From: Pedosphaera parvula Ellin514
GTDB lineage: Bacteria; Verrucomicrobiota; Verrucomicrobiia; Limisphaerales; Pedosphaeraceae
Length of the DNA stretch: 64,000 bases
Reading direction: 5' to 3'
NCBI RefSeq assembly: GCF_000172555.1
Contig: NZ_ABOX02000002.1
Location: 62,001-126,000, forward strand
Shown here piece by piece: positions 1-7,205 of the stretch (its first letter is position 1; each line of letters begins with the position of its first letter). Both the position numbers and the translations under genes were made by a program. A model generated the notes under the pieces. It was not told the DNA's origin. It did not search any database and was given only the letters and a program-made list of their open reading frames with translations.

Positions 1-2
1 AG

Positions 3-1118
3 GTGGTGCCGGACTCCTCCAATAGCCTTGCGCCCGTTTTCACGGTTCAGCCTTCCGATCAGGTTAGTGCAGCAGGTAATGCCGTCGAATTAAGTGCCTT
101 TGCCACGAACGGCGCCTCGATCTCGTATCAATGGTATCATGGGAACAATCCGATTCCCGGAGCGACGAACACCGATCTGGTGCTCTTTAGCGTCACCTCC
201 GACGATACCGGTCAGTATTGGGTCGTGGCCTCCAACGCTGCCGCCAGCGCTTACAGTCAGGTAGCCAACCTCTATCTTCTCGGCAATACAAACGGTCTTC
301 TCGTCCAGGACTCCGCCACCAATTACAACCCCGCGATTGGTTTTACCGGCAATCAGGGGGTCGGCTTCGCACCGTGGGTGCTGAGCACCAGCGGTGGCGG
401 TGCTTACATCAACAGCGGCACGCTCTTGTTCAGCCTTTGGAACAGCACCTCCAATTCACAGTCCACGGCCACCCGCAGTTTCAATCTGCCCATGCCGGTC
501 GGCATTACCTTTTGGGTGCAGCTTCAAATGAACACCCTGGACACCGCCGTTAATAAAAACGGATTTGAACTTGAAGATGCCAACGGCAACACGCTCTTCA
601 GTTACTGGCATCAAGGTGATGACAATGCCAATGGCCATTACTCGGATGCCCTCACCAGCAACGGGACAGCCGCCGGCTTTGCGTATGACTATGGCCAATT
701 GGACAGTTTCAAGTTCACCCTTACCAGTCCGACCAACTACATCTTTTACGATCTGACGACCGCAAAAAGCTTCAGCGGCAGGATTTCAAACGCACCCGTC
801 AGCCGGGTGACGTTCTATCGGTCCAACGGGGCGGGGACTCCCAGTGGTGGACAGGATTTCAAGTTCACCAATCTGGCCATCACAACCAGTCCGTCCACAC
901 CGAGTCCGTCTGTGGTGTTGGTGGATAAGACTACGGTGGGCTGGAATTTTCATTTCCCGGTTGCGCCGGGTTACAGTTACCGATTCCAGCATGCGACCAA
1001 TGTGAGTGGTCCGTGGACGGATTTGGGCACGTTGATCGGTCCAGCTACAGGGATTGCTGAGTTCATCGATACCAACTCCTCCGCACCGCAATCGTTCTAC
1101 CGCACGGTCACACCGTAG
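3..1118 (+). CDS. Secreted Ig-like domain protein, 5' truncated by the window edge
   Basis: The reading frame is open from the window edge, so the true start probably lies upstream. The first 90 residues form an Ig-like domain with the usual marks (QPSDQ near the start, YQWYHGN, DTGQYWVVASNAA). About 200 residues of a LamG-like or beta-sandwich region follow. The last 70 residues form the C-terminal domain shared by many secreted proteins in this window: a segment of the type YRFQHATNVSGPWTDLG, ending in SFYRTVTP at the very C-terminus. No catalytic motif was recognised. It is probably an exported surface or adhesion protein. The domain reading is fairly safe; the function is not known. Confidence 0.7.
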   Translation: MVPDSSNSLAPVFTVQPSDQVSAAGNAVELSAFATNGASISYQWYHGNNPIPGATNTDLVLFSVTSDDTGQYWVVASNAAASAYSQVANLYLLGNTNGLLVQDSATNYNPAIGFTGNQGVGFAPWVLSTSGGGAYINSGTLLFSLWNSTSNSQSTATRSFNLPMPVGITFWVQLQMNTLDTAVNKNGFELEDANGNTLFSYWHQGDDNANGHYSDALTSNGTAAGFAYDYGQLDSFKFTLTSPTNYIFYDLTTAKSFSGRISNAPVSRVTFYRSNGAGTPSGGQDFKFTNLAITTSPSTPSPSVVLVDKTTVGWNFHFPVAPGYSYRFQHATNVSGPWTDLGTLIGPATGIAEFIDTNSSAPQSFYRTVTP

Positions 1119-1582
1119 AATTGCTTCAACGGGAGCGCGATGTAGCCTGGAAGCGCACCGCTTGACGATCCGAAGTAGTTGCGACGACCACTCCCATAGT
1201 TTGTGGTTAACGGATTGTAACCATTGAAGGAGTAACTTGAGTAGTTCGCGAAGGCTTCACGATGACGGCTGCAGGCTATCAAAGACTCCTGGCCAGTCCG
1301 GACATCGAGGCAGCGACCAGGACCAGGCTGCTCCAGGAATATGCCAGCCTGAATCCCTTTGAGTTGAAGAAATGCATTGAACAAAAACTCAAGAACTTCT
1401 TCACTCTGCTCGGCAACCTGGATCGTGAGTAAATGAAGACCTGACGGTCTCCGCCTCCGGTAACCTTTATCCGTGAGTCAACTCGCCGTAGTGAGTTGCT
1501 TCTTTAAATTTAGGGCCAGTGATCAAGCTAGGGAAAACTTAATCGACCAAAGACGAAATCGAAATTGGAAATTAAATCAAAA
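1119..1582. other. Intergenic region holding the transposase-like remnant
   Basis: This gap separates the Ig-like gene from the CBM9-like gene. Apart from the transposase-like fragment in its middle, it holds AT-rich sequence before the next start and no recognised RNA gene or repeat. Confidence 0.5.
1241..1432 (+). pseudogene. Remnant of a transposase/integrase C-terminus
   Basis: An open frame with no proper start (the first ATG is at 1262) encodes about 63 residues that read like the C-terminal tail of a DDE-type integrase-core transposase. It contains YQRLLASPDI, a charged helix, then LNPFELKKCIEQKLKN. From memory, integrase-family transposases of Verrucomicrobiota and related phyla end with a similar 'tyrosine-x-arginine-leucine-leucine-x-serine-proline ... 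leucine-asparagine-proline' tail. Nothing upstream continues the frame, because a stop sits at 1238. I therefore read it as a decayed end of a mobile element, with modest confidence. Confidence 0.4.
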
Positions 1583-2248
1583 ATGACGTATCGACTTCGT
1601 CGCTGTAGCAATGTGCCGCCATTACGAGCAGAGTGGAATGATCCAGCCTGGCTGGCCGCAGAGACAGCGGAAGTGGGTTGCTTTCACCCTCAAAGCAGCA
1701 ATCACCGGCCGCGCACATTTGTCCGGTTAATGTGCGACGACGAAAATCTGCATGGCATTTTCAAGGTGGAGGATCGCTATGTCCGATGCATCCGGGAGAA
1801 CTATTTTGACGATGTTTGGAAGGATAGTTGCGTGGAATGTTTTATTCAACCGAAACCAGGCGGTGGGTATTTCAATTTTGAATTCAATTGCGGTGGAGCG
1901 CATCTTTGCTGTTATATTACGGATTGGAAATTAAAGAACGGTTGGTTTACCCAGGCGGTCAAACTGCCTGCTGTCATTGGCGGAAAAATTCTGGTTAAAT
2001 CTTCCCTGCCCCGACTGGTTGAGCCGGAAAATAAGGAGGCGGTCGATTGGACCCTGCAGTTTCTGATTCCGTTGGCAGTGTTGGAGGAATTCACCGGGCC
2101 GCTGGCTAAATTGAGCGGTCAAACCTGGCAGGGAAATTTCTTCAAATGCGCAGAGGAAGTATCTCATCCCCATTGGGCGTCATGGTCTCCCATTGAGGAA
2201 TTGAATTTTCACCAACCGGGTTCATTTGGCTCGTTGCGATTTGATTAA
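1583..2248 (+). CDS. Carbohydrate-binding family 9-like protein
   Basis: The protein of about 221 residues resembles the CBM9-like (DUF1083-type) family. It shows the typical ordered motifs EWNDPAW near residue 20, RLMCDDENLHGIFKVED, then VWKDSCVECFIQP and YFNFEFNCGG. No signal peptide is visible, so it may be cytoplasmic or the N-terminal signal may be missed. The ATG at 1583 is preferred over a TTG six codons upstream, because homologues usually begin close to the YRLRR segment. Free-standing CBM9-like proteins are common beside glycoside hydrolase genes; the exact ligand cannot be told from the sequence. It lies upstream of, and in the same direction as, the AraC-GH84 gene, but 408 bases separate them. 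Confidence 0.75.
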   Translation: MTYRLRRCSNVPPLRAEWNDPAWLAAETAEVGCFHPQSSNHRPRTFVRLMCDDENLHGIFKVEDRYVRCIRENYFDDVWKDSCVECFIQPKPGGGYFNFEFNCGGAHLCCYITDWKLKNGWFTQAVKLPAVIGGKILVKSSLPRLVEPENKEAVDWTLQFLIPLAVLEEFTGPLAKLSGQTWQGNFFKCAEEVSHPHWASWSPIEELNFHQPGSFGSLRFD

Positions 2249-2656
2249 GGCAGGATCTCAATAAGAACAAGGGCGAAGCTTCACCGCCGAGCCCTCTCGG
2301 GCCCTCAAGGCAAACAGTGCATCAAAACCAGAGCCTTTGTCCAGATACGATCCAAACACAGAGCTGACGGATTTGCCTGGTGCAATTCATCCAACGAGCC
2401 GTTGCAACATCTGTCACTCCAGTGAATTCATCTGAGAGTTGGGCAGAACTGACATTGTAAAGGCTCCAGCCTTCAATGCTATCGAGGCAGCAAAAATATG
2501 CTGACTGTCAAAAAAGAAACTGAAGGTTTCTGAAACTTATTCCATGTACGAAATTACGCCCGATATGATTTAAGCGAATAAAAATGGACGTAGAATGCAA
2601 CTCTCCATTGACCCTGAAAGTTTCAATAGGCATAGTTTGGCATTCAACCCAATAAC
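2249..2656. other. Intergenic region upstream of the AraC-GH84 gene
   Basis: No gene of convincing length was found. A short GC-rich stretch near 2290-2320 (gccctctcgggc) could form a weak hairpin after the CBM9-like gene. The last 150 bases are AT-rich and probably hold the promoter of the AraC-GH84 gene. No clear operator palindrome was seen. Confidence 0.4.
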
Positions 2657-4804
2657 ATGGCGATGGAACAAGGTTCTAATTGCAATCCGCCTATGAATGA
2701 AGGGAATCCCGAGATAGAGCTTGAGCGGACTCCCAAAAAAGCCGTCATTCCCGCTTCCGGTTTACTAGTTTTTGAAAGTCATCATGCGCCTGGTTTCTCC
2801 GGTCAAGCCAAAGACACTTCTTCCAAATTTCATTTGGTCATAGCCGGTCATTCCCGCTGGGAGGGTGGGGGTCGGCGTTATTTCCTGGGGCCAGATACCC
2901 TGATTCATATCCCGGCTGGTCAGGCGTACAGTCAGGCGGATCTACCGAATGATCCGGTAACAGTCTATGGTGTCCATTACCGGACCGAGCTGCTTTCAGC
3001 AGCGTTGAGCAGCCAACTTACGGCGCTGGGCATGCTTTCCATTGATCTTGGTTCAGCCAACGTCAATCAGGCGCGGGTGGTGCGTTCGATTTTTCAGGAG
3101 ATGCTTTTTGAACAAGGCGCGGGCCAGGAAGGCTGGGAAATGATGCTGCAATCGCGCTTGATTGATTTGGCCGTTCGCACCCTGCGCCTTGCGCGGCGGC
3201 GCGGCAGGAATGATCTCCCGGCGTTCGAGCCAGGCAATGACAGCACTGAACGGGTGGCCCGTTATGCGCTCCGTTTAAAATCCCGCTTCTTCCGCCAGGA
3301 GACGATTGAGGAGGCGTCCAAGGCCGTGGGATTGGGGCGCCGGCAATTCACCGATCTTTTTCGCAAAGTCACCGGGCAAAGCTGGCGGCGTTACGTGTTG
3401 GGACTCCGGTTGAATCATGCCGCAGGATTGTTGGCGGAGACGGAGCGTTCGGTGGTGGCTGTGGCATTTGAATCCGGGTTCGACGATCTATCCTATTTTA
3501 ACCACAGCTTTAAGACCGCCTACGGATGTTCACCCCTGGCCTATCGGGAGCAGCGGCAAGTCCGCCTCCCGGTCAAGTCCGCAGCATCCTCAAAACCGGT
3601 GGGGGATGGTGAACCATCCGCGGGTTTTAAACTCCGCGGCATCAAGGGTTGGTTTTGGACTGCGGAACAATATCTCGAGGAAATTCCCTTTTTGCCATGC
3701 TTGAAGATGAATTTCTTGATGGATTGTTACGGTTCGATGATATCCTCTCAATCCGTATTGCAACCTGGAAAAACCGGCTCCAACGAGTGGTGGAAGCCGA
3801 TGACCGAAGACCGTAAGGAAGCGTATGCCCGGATTATCTGCGCCTGCCAGGACAATGACATCAAGTTCTGTTTTGCGCTTCATCCGCAACTGGGTTCACC
3901 TCGCCCGCTGAACCCGGACCGCGCCGAAGACGTGGAACAGTTTTATCAACATTATGCTTGGGCTCAGAGTCAGGGAGTGCAATGGTTCAGCATTTGCGTG
4001 GATGACACCGGTTGGGGAGTCGGAGGCCCGGCCGCCAGCGGCCTGGGACATGCCCGACTGGTTAACACTGTTTTAGCTCGTTTGCGGGACCGGGACAAAA
4101 CAGCACAGTTTACTTTCTGTCCCGTGATTTGTTGGGGGGATGCCACCAATCCCGAACATCGCGATTATCTGGAGGTCCTCGCCCGCGAGATGCATCCGGA
4201 AGTGTATGTATTCTGGAACGGCGACAGCATCGTCACACCCCGAATTACCCGGGTGGCGGCGGAGAGTTACCGGCAGGTGGTGAAGCATCGCTTGTTTCTT
4301 TGGGATAATTATCCTGTGAATGACGGAAGCCCCACCTTGCACCTTGGACCGGTCAGTGGCCGGGAGACGGATTTGCACGAGGTAATCGACGGATACTTGA
4401 GCAATCCCATGCACACACAAAACCAGATCAATCGGATCCCGCTGGCGACCTGTGCGGATTATGCGAGCAATCCCAGGGAATATAATCCAGCCCGTTCCAT
4501 TGGCCAGGCCATTCTCCGGTTGGCAAAAACGAGCGAGCAACAACGTGTCATCAAGGACCTGGTCGAAACTTATCCAGGTTTCATTGTTGCAGGTGGGGGC
4601 ACCGGCACCAATCCTGTTCGAGCAAAATTCGGAAACCTGGTGGCAGTCCGGGATTCACGATCCTCCGCGCAAACCTTCATCCATCACCTGGAAAATATCC
4701 TCACGCGTCTCGCTACTCAATTTCCCAAACAATTTTTATCCACCAGGAAGACTATCACCGAGGACATTTCCTGGATGAAAAAACAAATCGGCAGCAAAAA
4801 GTGA
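2657..4804 (+). CDS. AraC-family regulator fused to a GH84-type glycosidase domain
   Basis: A 715-residue two-part protein. Residues about 35-175 form a cupin-like AraC sensor. Residues about 195-300 form the double helix-turn-helix of AraC/XylS regulators, with IEEASKAVGLGRRQFTDLF and then VAFESGFDDLSYFNHSFK. Residues about 325-640 match the GH84 beta-N-acetylglucosaminidase fold: entry motif RGIKGWFWT, FALHPQL, an adjacent aspartate pair D449-D450 (CVDDTGWG), and the family signature WDNYPVND at 549-556 followed by LHLGPVSGR. GH84 enzymes use two neighbouring aspartates in substrate-assisted catalysis, and both are kept here. There is no signal peptide, as expected for a DNA-binding protein. 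The glycosidase half is very similar to the secreted enzyme at 12199-13968. The protein is either a regulator that senses sugars through a GH84 pocket or a bifunctional enzyme-regulator; the sequence alone does not decide. Confidence 0.88.
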   Translation: MAMEQGSNCNPPMNEGNPEIELERTPKKAVIPASGLLVFESHHAPGFSGQAKDTSSKFHLVIAGHSRWEGGGRRYFLGPDTLIHIPAGQAYSQADLPNDPVTVYGVHYRTELLSAALSSQLTALGMLSIDLGSANVNQARVVRSIFQEMLFEQGAGQEGWEMMLQSRLIDLAVRTLRLARRRGRNDLPAFEPGNDSTERVARYALRLKSRFFRQETIEEASKAVGLGRRQFTDLFRKVTGQSWRRYVLGLRLNHAAGLLAETERSVVAVAFESGFDDLSYFNHSFKTAYGCSPLAYREQRQVRLPVKSAASSKPVGDGEPSAGFKLRGIKGWFWTAEQYLEEIPFLPCLKMNFLMDCYGSMISSQSVLQPGKTGSNEWWKPMTEDRKEAYARIICACQDNDIKFCFALHPQLGSPRPLNPDRAEDVEQFYQHYAWAQSQGVQWFSICVDDTGWGVGGPAASGLGHARLVNTVLARLRDRDKTAQFTFCPVICWGDATNPEHRDYLEVLAREMHPEVYVFWNGDSIVTPRITRVAAESYRQVVKHRLFLWDNYPVNDGSPTLHLGPVSGRETDLHEVIDGYLSNPMHTQNQINRIPLATCADYASNPREYNPARSIGQAILRLAKTSEQQRVIKDLVETYPGFIVAGGGTGTNPVRAKFGNLVAVRDSRSSAQTFIHHLENILTRLATQFPKQFLSTRKTITEDISWMKKQIGSKK

Positions 4805-4843
4805 TTGACTCAGCCATCACGCGCACCGACGGATCCAAAAAGG

Positions 4844-6109
4844 TCAGCTCAATTCATGTGCCCGTGCCGCCACCTTTTGAATTGCCGCCGCTAACGCAAG
4901 GATTCCTGCTTCCTCCGCCAGCAACACATTTTGCGGAAGCCAGACGACATCGCGGCACACCTGCTCGCAAACCGGACAATTCACGTCGGCATAACTGATA
5001 CCCTTGCCTGCGAACGGCGCGGTGATGGCATGCGCGGCACCGGTCGCACCTTGTTGAAAAATGCCATTCCGGTAAAGCGGTCGGTACCAACCTTTTGACG
5101 CGGGCACACCTTCGGCATTAAGGGCCTCAATGAATCGGTCGCGTGAAGTTCCGAGTAACGCTTCATCCAGACGAAAGATATACATATGATAGCTGCGACG
5201 GGTCATGCGTGGCTCAGGTTTCAGCAAGCGGAGTCCGGCCACTCCGCTCAAGGCTTTATCAATCAGGGCCGCGTTCGCCTGACGCCGGAGTAATTGTTCT
5301 TCGGCACGGGTGAGTTGGGCTAGCAGTACTGCGGCCTGAAATTCCGTCAAACGAAGATTGCTGCCAAGATAATCATGATCATACCACGCTGAATGTTTTC
5401 TACGACCGCAGTGCGTGTAGCTCCGGCAAAGATCGGCCAGTGCTTCGTCGTCCGTTACGAGTATGCCTCCTTCTCCAGCGGTGATGTTCTTGGAAACTTG
5501 AAAACTAAAAGTCCCGCAACGCCCGAGCACGCCGGCTCCCCGACCTTCCCATTGGCTGCCCCAGGCGTGCGCGGCATCTTCCATGATTTGCAGGTTGTGT
5601 TGTTGTGCAATGGCGCCAAGCCGGGGCATGTCGGCGATATAGCCGGCTACATGCACGGGAATGATGGCCTTGGTGCGGGGCGTTATCTTTCGCTCCACGT
5701 CAGCCGGGTCAAGGCACAGTGTTTCCGGATCAATATCCGCGAACACCGGAATCGCACCCACCATGGCGACGGCACTCGCAGTGGCAATGAACGAGTAGGG
5801 AGGCACAATTACTTCATCGCCTTCCACCACCCCGAGTCCCTTCAATGCCATTTCGATGGCAGCCGTTCCATTTGTGCAGCTCACACTGAAACGAGCGCCT
5901 TGGAACGTCGAAAAGTCGGCTTCAAATTGCCGTACCTTTTCGCCAAACCACCATTTGCCGGAATTAAGCGTCTCCAACAACAGACGCCGTTCGGTGCCGT
6001 CAAAAACTGGCCACATTGGCCAATCAACAGTACAGGCTGGCAAACCACCACGCAGGGCAAGCTGGGAACTATTGGACATAATTTGAATCTTGGAATTGTT
6101 ATTTGTCAT
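4844..6109 (-). CDS. DegT/DnrJ/EryC1/StrS-family aminotransferase
   Basis: A 421-residue PLP-dependent aminotransferase of the sugar-aminotransferase family. Visible marks are SCTNGTAAIEMAL (cofactor phosphate site), DEVIVPPYSFIATASA, EDAAHAWGS, and the Schiff-base lysine K207 in FSFQVSKNITAGEGG. The family usually transfers an amino group from glutamate to a keto-sugar for cell-surface glycans or antibiotics. Some members instead act as 3-amino-5-hydroxybenzoate synthases or lack synthetic roles. No other nucleotide-sugar genes flank it, so the substrate is unknown. It converges with the AraC-GH84 gene across a 39-base gap. Length and motifs are complete. Confidence 0.9.
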   Translation of the reverse strand: MTNNNSKIQIMSNSSQLALRGGLPACTVDWPMWPVFDGTERRLLLETLNSGKWWFGEKVRQFEADFSTFQGARFSVSCTNGTAAIEMALKGLGVVEGDEVIVPPYSFIATASAVAMVGAIPVFADIDPETLCLDPADVERKITPRTKAIIPVHVAGYIADMPRLGAIAQQHNLQIMEDAAHAWGSQWEGRGAGVLGRCGTFSFQVSKNITAGEGGILVTDDEALADLCRSYTHCGRRKHSAWYDHDYLGSNLRLTEFQAAVLLAQLTRAEEQLLRRQANAALIDKALSGVAGLRLLKPEPRMTRRSYHMYIFRLDEALLGTSRDRFIEALNAEGVPASKGWYRPLYRNGIFQQGATGAAHAITAPFAGKGISYADVNCPVCEQVCRDVVWLPQNVLLAEEAGILALAAAIQKVAARAHELS

Positions 6110-6193
6110 GGTTGAAAGCAGGCTTGGAATCCTACCGGCGAGGATGCAATAGGTGTTTGCAATCTTACGCCAGGGCCAAATTAGAAGAGCAGG

Positions 6194-7009
6194 TTACCAC
6201 CAAATGTAATTGGGATCGTAGGCGGGGCTTATCTCCCAATAAACGATTGTGTTGGGGAATTGAAAAAATACCACGTGACCATCTCCGAATAACATGTTCT
6301 GCCGACGCTGACCACGGAAGTTGTGCCACCAGGACGAAGGGTTATTGACGTCGTAGGCATTATTTTCCCACTCCCAATCACCCTGAATGATTTTGTTGGC
6401 CGGGCTGCGGGCCAGATCACCCGTCTTCATGGGTTTGCCGGCATCGGTGCCGCCAGCAGTTGATTCTCCTGTGACATGGCGCGTACGCCAGGCGTCCACG
6501 GCGTGTTCAGGGACGTAACTGTTGCCATATTCAAGGAAGCAATTTTTGGCACCGTAGTTGGCGTCGCCCTTGTCGGACGGGCAACTCCATGCCATGGCCG
6601 AAGGCACATATTTATTTAATGGCCGGTTGGTATAATCCTGCTGGGTGCCAAAGCTGGCGGCCACACTTGGATCAAGGCTGTAAGTGCCTCGCTGGCCACC
6701 CGCCGCAGCCCAGCCGCGCATAATCGGGAACGATTCATTGTTGTCATCTGCATACATAAACCAAGCCAGACCGATCTGGTGTTGATTGCTGGCGCACTGG
6801 GTTTGCTTGGCTCTGGCTTTGGCGCGGGCCAGGGCGGGTAACAAAAGCCCCGCCAGAATGGCGATGATGGCTATGACCACAAGTAATTCGATAAGGGTGA
6901 AACCCGATTTGGGATTTACTCGTTCACGATCGCGCCTGCACGCTTCATTCCTAATCCATCGCACATTAGAAACTAAACGTCGGAAAATATGATTTGGAGC
7001 CGGCTTCAT
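6194..7009 (-). CDS. Prepilin-type N-terminal cleavage/methylation domain protein
   Basis: A 271-residue pseudopilin-like protein. After a 35-residue basic leader comes the type IV prepilin cleavage motif [10 protein letters not shown] and a hydrophobic helix ([19 protein letters not shown]). The globular part ends with [10 protein letters not shown], the GDGH-like signature of the large prepilin-like family found in Verrucomicrobiota, Planctomycetota and Lentisphaerota. The usual leader is shorter, so a downstream start is possible. It is probably processed by a prepilin peptidase and inserted in the inner membrane. No secretion-system assembly gene is nearby. It is divergent from the LamG gene at 7206, and a conserved element (7039-7055 on the opposite strand) lies 30-46 bases before its start. 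Confidence 0.88.
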   Translation of the reverse strand: MKPAPNHIFRRLVSNVRWIRNEACRRDRERVNPKSGFTLIELLVVIAIIAILAGLLLPALARAKARAKQTQCASNQHQIGLAWFMYADDNNESFPIMRGWAAAGGQRGTYSLDPSVAASFGTQQDYTNRPLNKYVPSAMAWSCPSDKGDANYGAKNCFLEYGNSYVPEHAVDAWRTRHVTGESTAGGTDAGKPMKTGDLARSPANKIIQGDWEWENNAYDVNNPSSWWHNFRGQRRQNMLFGDGHVVFFQFPNTIVYWEISPAYDPNYIWW

Positions 7010-7038
7010 CTACACAGATTAAACCTTGTGAGTTAAAT

Positions 7039-7055
7039 GTCTTGGCGTGGTGGGC
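7039..7055 (-). promoter_or_regulatory. Conserved upstream element, copy 1 (before the prepilin-like gene)
   Basis: Read on the minus strand, this stretch fits the core ygcccacmamsccaagacr. The same core occurs before the LamG gene (7120-7136, plus strand) and before the secreted-protein gene ending at 16475 (17806-17822, minus strand). In each case it points toward the downstream gene and lies 30-70 bases from the start. A leader RNA element or operator is possible; so is a small mobile repeat. Confidence 0.45.
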
Positions 7056-7119
7056 GATGGCATTTGCTTTTTTGGGCGGAAAGGAGTCAGTTCATCCGCT
7101 CAATAAACCAAGTGGCATT

Positions 7120-7136
7120 GCCCACAAACCCAAGAC
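7120..7136 (+). promoter_or_regulatory. Conserved upstream element, copy 2 (before the LamG protein gene)
   Basis: This core is about 70 bases before the start at 7206. Similarity with copy 3 extends beyond the core over about 50 bases (roughly 7097-7147), including ctcaataaaccaagtg before it and cttttcg after it. Together with copy 1 on the other strand it makes a long imperfect inverted repeat inside the divergent promoter region. Confidence 0.5.
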
Positions 7137-7205
7137 GGGCTTTTCGGATTCTGCAACCATGGTGGCACAATTTGAATCCAGAAACCGAGCAAACCAACGA
7201 AATCT

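Noticed and set aside
5393-6115. 240-codon plus-strand open frame
   Set aside because: It is antisense to the aminotransferase, whose lysine site and cofactor motifs are intact in the same stretch.
7098-7150. Possible c-di-GMP (GEMM) riboswitch
   Set aside because: The stretch has some similar words (cccacaaa, caagac) but lacks the GEMM receptor and loop order, so no known riboswitch was called.
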